From positions 868,001 through 932,000 of the forward strand of contig NC_015385.1 of assembly GCF_000195275.1 (NCBI RefSeq): a stretch of 64,000 nt of DNA, in the 5' to 3' direction. Below the pieces are notes generated by a model. The model was not told the DNA's origin. It saw only the letters and a list, made by a program, of their open reading frames with translations, and did not search any database. The position numbers were made by a program, and so were the translations under genes. Of this stretch, positions 17,835-25,932 are shown piece by piece (the stretch's first letter is position 1; the number at the start of each line of letters is the position of its first letter). The stretch is from Treponema succinifaciens DSM 2489 (lineage in GTDB: Bacteria > Spirochaetota > Spirochaetia > Treponematales > Treponemataceae).

Positions 17835-20102
17835 ATGTCAGAAATCAGAATTGCTCTTGCAGGAAATCCAAACTGCGGAAAAACCACAATGTTCAACAAC
17901 CTTACAGGCTCAAACCAGTACGTAGGAAACTGGCCTGGAGTTACTGTTGAAAAGAAAGAAGGAAAAATGAAGGGCGTGAAGGATGTTGTTGTAACGGACT
18001 TGCCTGGAATTTATTCACTTTCGCCTTATACTTCGGAGGAGGTTGTTTCCCGTGATTATCTTATCAAGGACAATCCGGACGCAATCCTTGACTTGGTTGA
18101 TGCTACAAATATTGAAAGAAACCTTTATCTTACAACTCAGCTTCTTGAGCTTGGAAAGCCTACAGTAATTGCCTTGAATATGATTGATGTTCTTAAGAAG
18201 TCAGGCGATTCTGTTGATACAGAAAAACTTCAGGCTGAACTTGGCTGCACTATAATTGAAACAAGCGCGCTCAAAGGAACTGGCGTAAAGGAAGCTGCCG
18301 CCGCTGCAAAGAAAGCCGCTGAGTCTGGAAAAGCTTTTATTCCGACTGCTGTTTTCTCAAAAGATGTTGAAGAATATATTTCAAAAATGGAAGCTATTGT
18401 TCCTTCAACTGTAAAATCAGAATTGAAAAGATGGTATGCGATAAAGCTTCTTGAACGCGATTCTGTTGTGCTTGCCCAGCTTGCTCTTTCTTCTGCGGAT
18501 TCTGCAAAGGCTGAAGAAATTTCAAAGGAGTTGGAAAAGGCAAAAGATGATGACGTTGAGTCAATCATAACAAATGAACGATACGTTTACATTCAGGGAA
18601 TTGTAAGCCGATGCGTAAGAAAGTCTGGACAGAAAATGACTCGCTCAGACAAAATCGACCGCATTGTTACAAACCGCTGGCTTGGAATTCCAATTTTTCT
18701 TGCAATAATGTGGGGTGTTTATTACATTGCGGTTTCTTCTCTTGGAACAGTTTTGACTGACTGGGCAAATGACGGACTCTTTGGAGATGGATGGAACTTC
18801 CTTGGAATTGAAGGACTTGCTATTCCTGGAATTTCGGCTTCCGTTGAAGAGGCTCTTACAAATGCCGGCGCAAATGAAGTTCTTATTGACTGCATTGTCA
18901 ACGGTGTTATTGGCGGTGTTGGAGCTGTTCTTGGATTTGTTCCTCAGATGGCTGTTTTGTTCCTTCTTCTTTCTTTTATTGAAGACTGCGGATACATGGT
19001 TCGCATCGCATTCGTTATGGATCGCATTTTCCGCAAGTTTGGTCTTTCTGGAAAATCATTTATTCCGCTTCTTGTAGGTTCTGGCTGTGGCGTTCCTGGA
19101 ATTATGGCAAGCCGCACAATCGAAAATGACAACGACAGACGTCTTACAATCTTTACTACTACTTGGGTTCCTTGTGGGGCAAAACTTCCTGTAATTGCGC
19201 TTATCTCTGGTGTTATCGGTGCAAAGCTCACTGGATGGGACGGCGGTTCTCTTACACTTTTGATGTATGTAATCGGAATCGGAGCTGTTGTAATGGCTGC
19301 AATTATACTCAAGAAAACAAAGCCTTTCCACGGAAAAGCCGCGCCTTTCGTTATGGAGCTTCCGCAGTATCACCTTCCACAGCTTAAGACAGTTCTCATG
19401 CACACTTGGGAACGCCTTAGAGGATTCATTGTAAAAGCCGGAACAATTCTTTTTGTTGCTTGTCTTGTAATCTGGTTTCTTTCTTCTTACGGATTCGCTT
19501 CTCCAAAAGATGAGGTTGTAGAAAACGGCGAAGTTGTTGAAGAGTCAGTTGAAGGCGGATTCGGTCTTGTTGATGCAGATGAATCTTTGCTTGCCGATGT
19601 CGGAAATGTTATCCGCCACGTATTCAAGCCGCTTGGATTCGGTGAGAAAGTTGGCGGATGGCAGAGCGCGGCAGCTAGCTTGTCTGGATTCAGCGCAAAA
19701 GAAGCAATTGTTTCTACAATGGGTGTTCTTGCAAATGTTGATGAAGAAAATGTTGAGGATGATGCAGTTGTTGCTGAAGCTATCAGCGGATGGTTTGCTA
19801 CAGCGTTGGCAGCCTTTGCATTTCTTATGTTCAACTTGCTTGATTCTCCTTGTCTTGCGGCAATTGCTACAATGGCAAACGAGCTTAAGAGCCGCAAATG
19901 GTTCTGGTTTGCAATCTTGTTCCAGAATGTTTTTGCTTATGTTTTGACATTGATTGTTTACCAGCTTGGAATGCTTTTTGTTCACGGACACTTTGGTATA
20001 GGAACTGTATTCGCCTTTATTTTCCTTGCGGGAATTATTTTCGCTTTGTTCAGAAAAGATCCTTACAAGGGACAGTACTTTGATTCAAAGACCGCATCGT
20101 AA
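17835..20102 (+). CDS. feoB: Ferrous iron transporter FeoB
   Basis: 755 residues. The N-terminal G domain has G1 AGNPNCGKTTMFN, G3 DLPGIYSLSPY, G4 ALNMIDV and a G5-like SALKG, followed by the helical spacer domain to about 265. The C-terminal membrane part contains the Gate-type and FeoB core segments, including FIPLLVGSGCGVPGIMASRT and the mirror copy with DSPCLAAIATMANELKSRKW. GTP-dependent Fe2+ uptake across the inner membrane. An acidic loop (DEVVENGEVVEESVEGG) lies before the final helices. Two very small membrane-protein genes follow. Confidence 0.97.
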   Translation: MSEIRIALAGNPNCGKTTMFNNLTGSNQYVGNWPGVTVEKKEGKMKGVKDVVVTDLPGIYSLSPYTSEEVVSRDYLIKDNPDAILDLVDATNIERNLYLTTQLLELGKPTVIALNMIDVLKKSGDSVDTEKLQAELGCTIIETSALKGTGVKEAAAAAKKAAESGKAFIPTAVFSKDVEEYISKMEAIVPSTVKSELKRWYAIKLLERDSVVLAQLALSSADSAKAEEISKELEKAKDDDVESIITNERYVYIQGIVSRCVRKSGQKMTRSDKIDRIVTNRWLGIPIFLAIMWGVYYIAVSSLGTVLTDWANDGLFGDGWNFLGIEGLAIPGISASVEEALTNAGANEVLIDCIVNGVIGGVGAVLGFVPQMAVLFLLLSFIEDCGYMVRIAFVMDRIFRKFGLSGKSFIPLLVGSGCGVPGIMASRTIENDNDRRLTIFTTTWVPCGAKLPVIALISGVIGAKLTGWDGGSLTLLMYVIGIGAVVMAAIILKKTKPFHGKAAPFVMELPQYHLPQLKTVLMHTWERLRGFIVKAGTILFVACLVIWFLSSYGFASPKDEVVENGEVVEESVEGGFGLVDADESLLADVGNVIRHVFKPLGFGEKVGGWQSAAASLSGFSAKEAIVSTMGVLANVDEENVEDDAVVAEAISGWFATALAAFAFLMFNLLDSPCLAAIATMANELKSRKWFWFAILFQNVFAYVLTLIVYQLGMLFVHGHFGIGTVFAFIFLAGIIFALFRKDPYKGQYFDSKTAS

Positions 20103-20107
20103 AAAAC

Positions 20108-20242
20108 ATGGGCGGCTCCATAGGTAAATTTTCTATGGGAATAATGATTGCCGTGCTCGCAGTTCTTTATGTTCTGTGTGTCGCGGTAATCACAATCATA
20201 GAAAAAATAAAAAAGCATAAACAAAAAAAGGATGAAGCTTGA
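20108..20242 (+). CDS. 44-residue single-pass membrane protein in the feo operon
   Basis: Starts 5 bp after the feoB stop. MGGSIGKFSMGIMIAV leads into one hydrophobic helix (about residues 10-31) ending in a strongly basic tail (EKIKKHKQKKDEA). Position and size suggest a FeoB accessory subunit (FeoC-like position), but it has neither the winged-helix fold nor cysteines. Unassigned family. Confidence 0.65.
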   Translation: MGGSIGKFSMGIMIAVLAVLYVLCVAVITIIEKIKKHKQKKDEA

Positions 20243-20344
20243 GAAAGTTTTGTTCTTAAACTGAATAAGGCTTTCTAAGAAATTTTTCTTGGAGAGTCTT
20301 GTTCTTTTTTATAAAGTTTATTTATTTTTTTTCAGAGGCTGATT

Positions 20345-20503
20345 ATGATTGGAAACATTGTAGGAATTCTCGTGCTTGCGGTATGGCTTGTTGCTGTTGC
20401 TGTTTATATAATAAAGCAGAAAAGAAATGCTCGTCTAAGTGGAAATCACATCTGCATAGGATGTCCTGGAGCCGCCACTTGTAAAAAATGCCATTGCAAA
20501 TAG
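20345..20503 (+). CDS. FeoB-associated Cys-rich membrane protein
   Basis: 52 residues. One N-terminal membrane helix (about 3-23), a basic stretch, then a cysteine cluster near the C-terminus (ICIGCPGAATCKKCHCK, five cysteines). This arrangement matches the small FeoB-associated Cys-rich membrane proteins found after feoB in many anaerobes; the cysteines may bind iron or a cluster. It lies about 100 bp after the 44-residue protein and upstream of the glycine riboswitch. Confidence 0.85.
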   Translation: MIGNIVGILVLAVWLVAVAVYIIKQKRNARLSGNHICIGCPGAATCKKCHCK

Positions 20504-20590
20504 AAATAGAAATGTTTTCTGTTGATTAAATTGAAGAAAAATGATAGTTTGAATCGTCAAGAAAACAGCGTTGTTGATTTTTTGATTCTC

Positions 20591-20700
20591 TGGAGAGTCT
20601 CCATAAATCCTTGTGGAGCGCCGAAGGGTTAAGGCTATTCAAGCCGACATCTCAGGCAAAGTGGACAGAGCATAAAAAATGTCCGTTCATCACTCTTTGG
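20591..20700 (+). ncRNA. Glycine riboswitch, single aptamer
   Basis: The leader holds the conserved core of the glycine aptamer: TGGAGAG, GCGCCGAAGGG, AAGCCGAC and CTCAGGCAAA..GGACAGAG, in the correct order. Only one aptamer is recognisable before the terminator hairpin, so it appears to be a singlet. It precedes an AGCS-family symporter for alanine or glycine, which makes functional sense. Direction of control (ON or OFF) cannot be read reliably. Confidence 0.88.
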
Positions 20701-20742
20701 AGAGCCTGTTCAGGTAAAACTGGGCGGCTCTTATTTTTTTTT
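20701..20742 (+). terminator. Riboswitch expression platform: intrinsic terminator
   Basis: AGAGCC (20701-20706) pairs with GGCTCT (20726-20731), with a CAG/CTG inner stem, followed by a T-rich tract to 20742. The ascending arm overlaps the ACTCTTTGGAGAG segment that could pair elsewhere, as expected for a ligand-controlled terminator. Confidence 0.82.
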
Positions 20743-20759
20743 CTTGCGAGGACACTAAA

Positions 20760-22181
20760 ATGTCTTTTGAAGCAATCCTCAACAAAATTGATGATGTCGT
20801 ATGGGGACTTCCCACCATCATCCTGATTTTTGTCACAGGTCTCCTGCTGACAATCCGTACCCGCGGAATCCAGTTCACGAAATTCGGACGCGCGTTCAAG
20901 ACGATTTTCAGGGAGAATGAAGGTCACGGCGAGCTTTCAGGCTTCGGCGCGCTCTGCACGGCTCTTTCCGCTACAATCGGAACAGGAAACATTGTCGGTG
21001 TAGCAACCGCTATTCTTGCAGGCGGTCCGGGAGCCCTTTTCTGGATGTGGTTCATGGCGATTCTTGGAACTGCCACAAAGTACTCGGAATGTATGCTTTC
21101 AATCAAGTACCGCGAGGTCAAGAAGGACGGACACGTTCTTGGCGGACCTTTCTACGTGATTGAAAAAGGAATGGGCAGGAACTGGAAATGGCTTGCGGTT
21201 CTTTTCGCGGTTTTCGGAACTATGGTAGGACTTTTCGGAATCGGAACTTTCACTCAGGTGAACGGAATCTGCGGCGCGGTTCAGAACGCTTTTGACCCGG
21301 ACAAGGCTGCGGTCGCATTCTCAATCGGCGGAAATTCATATTCCTGGGCAACCGTAATCGGCGGCGCTGTAATCACAATTTCTGTTGCTCTTGTCGTAAT
21401 CGGCGGACTTAAACGGATTGCCATGGTCGCGGAAAAAATTGTTCCGGCGATGGCTATAATCTACGTGTTCCTCGGACTTTCAGTTCTTATCATGAACGCG
21501 ACAAAAATCCCCGGAGCTTTCGCGCTCATCTTCAATGGCGCGTTTGGAGCTGACACTGGAATGCAGGCTCTTGCAGGCGCGACAGCCGGAACAATCATCA
21601 GAATGGCAATGCAGAAGGGAATCGCCCGCGGTATCTTCTCCAATGAGGCAGGTCTCGGTTCCGCTCCTATTGCGGCTTCGGCGGTTCAGACAAACGAGCC
21701 GGTCGAGCAGGGAATGGTCAATATGACCGGAACAATCATAGACACTCTGATTATCTGCACGATGACAGGACTTTCAATCGTAATCGCAGGCGGAGACGTA
21801 TGGAACAGCGGACTTTCCGGAGCGGCTCTCACTTCTGCTGCGTTCTCAAAAGTTCTTGGCGGCGACCAGCATTCGGTTCAGTTCCTGCTCATGCTCTGTC
21901 TTGTGTTCTTCGCATTCACGACAATCCTCGGCTGGGATTACTATTCTGAAAAATGCCTTGAGTATCTTTCAAAAGGAAACATGGCGGTCGTAAAAGTCTA
22001 CAGGTGGATCTACATCCTTGCCGTTGCAATCGGACCTTACATGACGATTTCCGCAGTCTGGACAATAGCCGACATCACGAACGCGCTCATGGCAATCCCT
22101 AACTGCATCTCGCTTATTGTTTTGAGCGGCATTGTGGCAAAGGAGACAAAGACGTATTTCGACAGAAAACCGGCGCTTTAA
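20760..22181 (+). CDS. Sodium:alanine/glycine symporter (AGCS family)
   Basis: 473 residues with about 10-11 membrane helices. Family signatures: GGPGALFWMWFMAILGTATKYSE, the YREVKKDGHVLGGPFYVIEKG loop, and FSNEAGLGSAPIAAS. Imports a small neutral amino acid with Na+. The glycine riboswitch in the leader argues for glycine as a substrate. Its third codon positions are richer in C/G than its neighbours, which could mean high expression or transfer. A terminator follows the stop. Confidence 0.95.
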   Translation: MSFEAILNKIDDVVWGLPTIILIFVTGLLLTIRTRGIQFTKFGRAFKTIFRENEGHGELSGFGALCTALSATIGTGNIVGVATAILAGGPGALFWMWFMAILGTATKYSECMLSIKYREVKKDGHVLGGPFYVIEKGMGRNWKWLAVLFAVFGTMVGLFGIGTFTQVNGICGAVQNAFDPDKAAVAFSIGGNSYSWATVIGGAVITISVALVVIGGLKRIAMVAEKIVPAMAIIYVFLGLSVLIMNATKIPGAFALIFNGAFGADTGMQALAGATAGTIIRMAMQKGIARGIFSNEAGLGSAPIAASAVQTNEPVEQGMVNMTGTIIDTLIICTMTGLSIVIAGGDVWNSGLSGAALTSAAFSKVLGGDQHSVQFLLMLCLVFFAFTTILGWDYYSEKCLEYLSKGNMAVVKVYRWIYILAVAIGPYMTISAVWTIADITNALMAIPNCISLIVLSGIVAKETKTYFDRKPAL

Positions 22182-22205
22182 TGCTGTATTGATTTTTACT
22201 TTTAG

Positions 22206-22239
22206 AGGCATGGTGTATTTTGCATCATGCCTTTTTTTT
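22206..22239 (+). terminator. Terminator after the symporter gene
   Basis: AGGCATG (22206-22212) pairs with CATGCCT (22226-22232), followed by eight T. Confidence 0.85.
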
Positions 22240-22293
22240 CTTGCAACTTTTTTTATAAAATTGTGTCTTATATTTTAAGAGGTTACAGATTAT

Positions 22294-22620
22294 ATGAACC
22301 AAATTGTTTCGCCTGCTGCACAGGTTATTGTTTCTATTATTCCGATTGTTGGAATTTGTTTTGCGGCATCAATTATTTTTTTCGCCTTGCTATGGAAGCA
22401 CCACGAAAATGTAATGCTGATTCAAAAAGATTTGTACAATCCGCCTAAAATCGACTTGCGGAATTTTTCTTTGCTTTTAGGGCTTTGTCTTGTCGGTGTT
22501 GGAATTGTTCTTTCATTGATGTTCTTGCTTTTAAAGCATCTTTCCTGGGGACTTTTAGGCGGACTGATTCCGCTTGCAGTCGGCTTAATGCTTTTGCTTT
22601 TCCACAGGATTTCAAAGTAA
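22294..22620 (+). CDS. Small three-helix membrane protein (DUF6249-like)
   Basis: 108 residues, with hydrophobic helices at about 13-34, 58-79 and 84-102 and a short cytoplasmic loop (WKHHENVMLIQKDLYNPP) between the first two. Such proteins often sit next to ECF sigma/anti-sigma genes and resemble the DUF6249 family. The sigma factor gene starts 86 bp later. Function unknown; an envelope-stress link is inferred from context only. Confidence 0.75.
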   Translation: MNQIVSPAAQVIVSIIPIVGICFAASIIFFALLWKHHENVMLIQKDLYNPPKIDLRNFSLLLGLCLVGVGIVLSLMFLLLKHLSWGLLGGLIPLAVGLMLLLFHRISK

Positions 22621-22705
22621 TTTTTCAGTTTTAGTTTTTGTCTATGAAAAAAACAATTTCTTCGTCGTTGGAAAATCTTGTTATTCGAAAGGTGATTTTT
22701 ATTAT

Positions 22706-23218
22706 GTGCAGGAAACTTTGAACGGTTCTTCCCGCGCGTTTTCCAAACTGACGGGTTTTTACTATAAGCGTATTTTTGCAATTGGAATGCGGTTTTTTCA
22801 TAATCAGGCTGACGCTGAAGATTTTGCGCAGAATGTTTTTTTGAAGGCTTATGAAAAACTTTCAAGCTTTAAAGGCGAAAGTCTTTTTTCAACCTGGCTT
22901 ACAAGAATTGCCTTTACAACTGCGATGAATCAGAAGGAAAGAAGCCACGATGCGGAAACTCTTTCTGATGAAAATTTGATTCCAGGAAAGATAAAAACGC
23001 CTGAGGAAGAGCTGATTTATTCTGCGACTGTTGAAGCCTTAAAAGGCTCTCTTGAAATTTTGCCTGAACGTTACGCTGAATGTGTACGGCTTTATTTTTT
23101 CAACGGAATGAGCCATGAGGAAATTTCAAAAGCCACAGGAATTCCCGTGAACACAATCAAGTCGCATATTTTCCGCGCAAAAAAAATTCTTGGAAAAAAA
23201 CTGGAGGATTATAGATGA
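22706..23218 (+). CDS. ECF-type RNA polymerase sigma factor
   Basis: 170 residues starting at GTG 22706, with AAGG 13 nt upstream; an overlapping ATG at 22704 is out of frame. Region 2 spans about 10-80 (FHNQADAEDFAQNVFLKAYEKLSSF, then STWLTRIAFTTAMN) and region 4 about 112-168 (LPERYAECVRLYFFNGMSHEEISK, then TIKSHIFRAKKIL). The following gene overlaps by 4 bp and encodes a putative zinc anti-sigma factor, so activity is probably held by that partner until an envelope signal arrives. Confidence 0.93.
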   Translation: MQETLNGSSRAFSKLTGFYYKRIFAIGMRFFHNQADAEDFAQNVFLKAYEKLSSFKGESLFSTWLTRIAFTTAMNQKERSHDAETLSDENLIPGKIKTPEEELIYSATVEALKGSLEILPERYAECVRLYFFNGMSHEEISKATGIPVNTIKSHIFRAKKILGKKLEDYR

Positions 23219-23667
23219 AAAAAAACTGCGACTTTTATATGGATAAATTTTTCGCCTTGGACAAAAACGAGAGGCTTCCTGCAAGTCTTACTGTTCATCT
23301 TTTCTTTTGCAGAAACTGCAGAAACTTCGTAAGAAAATTTTCACTGCTGGAAAAAAAATGTTCCAAGGAAAACATGAAAAAAATTTCATGCGACTCAAGA
23401 AATGTTGTTGAAATAATGCGCCGCCTTGACTCAGCTTATGAAATGTATAATTTGCAGAAAGAGCGTGTTTCAATGCGGCAGTGGCTTGTGGCCGGCGCGA
23501 CTTTGGTTTTGTGTGTGGTTCTTTTTGAAATGCTTGCGTTTTTTGCTTCCGCGGAATTTTTTATTTTTCCTTTGTCGCTTTTTTTTGCGTTTAGTATAAT
23601 TATGTATTGTGTGGCTTTTGTTGGAACAAATATGGATTTTTTCATTAAAAAGTGGAAAATCCAATGA
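23215..23667 (+). CDS. Putative membrane anti-sigma factor (ZAS-type)
   Basis: 150 residues, overlapping the sigma gene by ATGA. The N-terminus holds the H-x3-C-x2-C zinc anti-sigma motif (H28, C32, C35 in VHLFFCRNCRNF). Two hydrophobic helices lie at about 90-108 and 112-134. Predicted to sequester the sigma factor at the membrane. The zinc motif and gene order support the call; the sequence is otherwise divergent. Confidence 0.82.
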   Translation: MKKNCDFYMDKFFALDKNERLPASLTVHLFFCRNCRNFVRKFSLLEKKCSKENMKKISCDSRNVVEIMRRLDSAYEMYNLQKERVSMRQWLVAGATLVLCVVLFEMLAFFASAEFFIFPLSLFFAFSIIMYCVAFVGTNMDFFIKKWKIQ

Positions 23668-23675
23668 AAAACTGA

Positions 23676-23687
23676 TATAATCTTGGC
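23676..23687 (+). promoter_or_regulatory. -10 box immediately upstream of glgX, probable leaderless start
   Basis: Consensus TATAAT at 23676-23681 ends 6 nt before the glgX ATG (23688). No Shine-Dalgarno sequence fits. The -35 element is weak. Confidence 0.55.
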
Positions 23688-25829
23688 ATGGAAATTTTGA
23701 ACTCTCTACCCGGAACACCACTTCCACTTGGAGCTTCTGTTGCTGAAGGCGGCGTTAATTTTTCAGTTTTTAGCCGGAATGCCACAAAGGTATTTTTGGA
23801 ATTTTATTCTGCCAGCGAGGACAGCGAGCCTTATGCTCAAGTTGAATTTAGTCCTTCTGAAAATAGAACCGGTGATATTTGGCATGCGTTTGTGCCAGGA
23901 ATAAAGCCCGGCTCTCTTTATCTTTTTAGGGTAGACGGACCGTTCGAACCTTCAAAAGGCCATAGATTTAATGTGCATCAACGTCTTTTTGACCCTTATG
24001 CAAAGACAATCACTCCGGTTTCTGTTTTTTATAATCTTCCGCCTGACTATTCTGCGCCGCTTGACAAGAACGACATTGAGCATGGAAAAAATCAGCGCGC
24101 AAAAGTTTTTCCGAAGTGCGTTGTAATCGACAATGAAAATTTTGACTGGCAGGGAGACAGGCCGATTAACAGACCTTTGTCGGAAAGCGTAATTTATGAA
24201 GTTCATTTAAAAGGCTTCACCGCCGGAAAAAATGCCGGAGTTTCTTGCCCGGGAACTTACGCCGGCTTCATTGAAAAAATTCCTTATCTTAAAGATTTAG
24301 GAATTACTGCGGTTGAGCTTCTTCCTATTTTTGAATTTGACGAATTTGAAAATTCAAATGTGAACCCGCGTACTGGCGAGCGGATGAAAAATTACTGGGG
24401 CTACAGCACAATAAATTTCTTTTCACCGAAAGCTTCTTTTGCGGCGGACAAGACTCCTGGCGGCTGCGTAAATGAATTTAAGACTTTGGTGCGGGAACTT
24501 CACAAAGCTGGAATCGAAGTTATTCTTGATGTTGTTTTCAATCATACTGCGGAAGGAAACGAGCACGGAGTCGCTTTGAATTTCCGTGGATTTGAAAACA
24601 GCGTTTACTATACTCTAGTTGGCAGCCACAAAGAATACTACATGAATTTTTCAGGCTGCGGAAATACCATGAACTGCAATCATCCTATTGTAAGAAATTT
24701 TATAATCGACAGCTTGCGTTACTGGGTTTTGAACTATCATGTTGACGGATTCAGGTTCGACCTTGCTTCGATTTTGAGCAGAGGACAGGAAGGCGATCTT
24801 TTGAAATTTCCGCCGCTTACAAATGCGATTGCGGAAGACCCTGTTCTTGGCAAGACAAAAATAATTGCAGAGCCTTGGGATGCTGGCGGAGCTTATCAGC
24901 TTGGAGGATTCCCAGGCGGAAGAAGATGGGCTGAATGGAACGACCGCTTCCGTGATGACATAAGAAGATTTTGGCGTGGAGATGAATATGTTTCTACAAA
25001 TGCGGCTACAAGAATCAGCGGCTCAAGCGACTTGTTTACAATTTCCGGACGCGCTCCATATCACAGCATAAATTACATTTGCTGCCATGACGGATTTACA
25101 ATGAACGACTTGGTAAGTTACAACGGAAAACACAACGATGAAAATGGCGAAGGTAACCGCGACGGCTCTGACTCAAACTGGAGCTACAACCACGGATATG
25201 AAGGTCCTACGCTAAATCCTGTAATTGAAAAAATGCGCAACCGCCAAATGCGCAACTATATACTTACTCTTTTGATTTCGCAGGGAACACCGATGCTTTT
25301 GGGCGGTGATGAATTCCGCAGAGGTCAGCAAGGAAACAATAATGCTTATTGTCAGGACAATGACATCAGCTGGTTTGACTGGGGAAACTGCAGTTTGAAT
25401 TCCGCGCTTGTCTCGTTTACAAGAAAAGCAATCAGGCTAAGAAAAGATCATCCAGTTTTCCGCCGAACTAAATTCTTTAAAGGCAGCATGGCAGGAAAGA
25501 AGCCGGACATCCAATGGTATGCCGCAGACGGAAGCAATCCCGACTGGAGCAAAATTTCAAGATTCCTTGCATTCAGGCTTTTGGGAACATTTGATTCCGG
25601 GGCAAAAAAAATTTCTGATAACGATTTCTTTATCGCCGCAAACACAGACCGTCAGGATATAATGCTTAGAATTCCTGCGATTACGGATTCGCGCAAATGG
25701 TACAGAATCGCAGATACTTCTATTGAAGATGAAACGTCGCTTCTTTCAGTGGAAAATGCTGAAACTTTAATTTCGCAAGACCGCTATGTGCTTCCTGCCA
25801 GCTCTATGCTGATTCTGGTTGCAAAATAA
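23688..25829 (+). CDS. glgX: Glycogen debranching enzyme GlgX (isoamylase type, GH13)
   Basis: 713 residues. An N-terminal CBM48 domain (about 10-110, GVNFSVFSRNATKVFLEFY) precedes the GH13 barrel. Catalytic residues are the nucleophile D358 (GFRFDLAS), acid/base E395 (IIAEPWD) and transition-state stabiliser D468 (CCHDGFT); DVVFNHTAEG gives another conserved region. Cleaves alpha-1,6 branches of glycogen or limit dextrins. It is followed by glgP, which has its own promoter, so the two genes form a glycogen-breakdown pair. Full length for the family. Confidence 0.95.
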   Translation: MEILNSLPGTPLPLGASVAEGGVNFSVFSRNATKVFLEFYSASEDSEPYAQVEFSPSENRTGDIWHAFVPGIKPGSLYLFRVDGPFEPSKGHRFNVHQRLFDPYAKTITPVSVFYNLPPDYSAPLDKNDIEHGKNQRAKVFPKCVVIDNENFDWQGDRPINRPLSESVIYEVHLKGFTAGKNAGVSCPGTYAGFIEKIPYLKDLGITAVELLPIFEFDEFENSNVNPRTGERMKNYWGYSTINFFSPKASFAADKTPGGCVNEFKTLVRELHKAGIEVILDVVFNHTAEGNEHGVALNFRGFENSVYYTLVGSHKEYYMNFSGCGNTMNCNHPIVRNFIIDSLRYWVLNYHVDGFRFDLASILSRGQEGDLLKFPPLTNAIAEDPVLGKTKIIAEPWDAGGAYQLGGFPGGRRWAEWNDRFRDDIRRFWRGDEYVSTNAATRISGSSDLFTISGRAPYHSINYICCHDGFTMNDLVSYNGKHNDENGEGNRDGSDSNWSYNHGYEGPTLNPVIEKMRNRQMRNYILTLLISQGTPMLLGGDEFRRGQQGNNNAYCQDNDISWFDWGNCSLNSALVSFTRKAIRLRKDHPVFRRTKFFKGSMAGKKPDIQWYAADGSNPDWSKISRFLAFRLLGTFDSGAKKISDNDFFIAANTDRQDIMLRIPAITDSRKWYRIADTSIEDETSLLSVENAETLISQDRYVLPASSMLILVAK

Positions 25830-25843
25830 AATCATGCGGGAAC

Positions 25844-25873
25844 TTGAATAAGGAAACGTTTCCATATTATACT
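25844..25873 (+). promoter_or_regulatory. glgP promoter with a LacI-type operator between -35 and -10
   Basis: TTGAAT (25844-25849), an 18-nt spacer and TATACT (25868-25873). The spacer contains the perfect 12-bp palindrome GGAAACGTTTCC (25852-25863), whose central CG and AAACGTTT core are the classic form of LacI/GalR-family operators. A bound repressor would block RNA polymerase directly. The regulator gene is not in the window. Confidence 0.72.
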
Positions 25874-25932
25874 AGGTAAACATAATGCCGTTTTGCTTTT
25901 TAGCTTAACAGGCTGATTGGAGGAATATAAAA

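Noticed and set aside
20611-20826. Open frame across the riboswitch and into the symporter start
   Set aside because: It runs through the aptamer, the terminator and the first codons of a clear gene in another frame.
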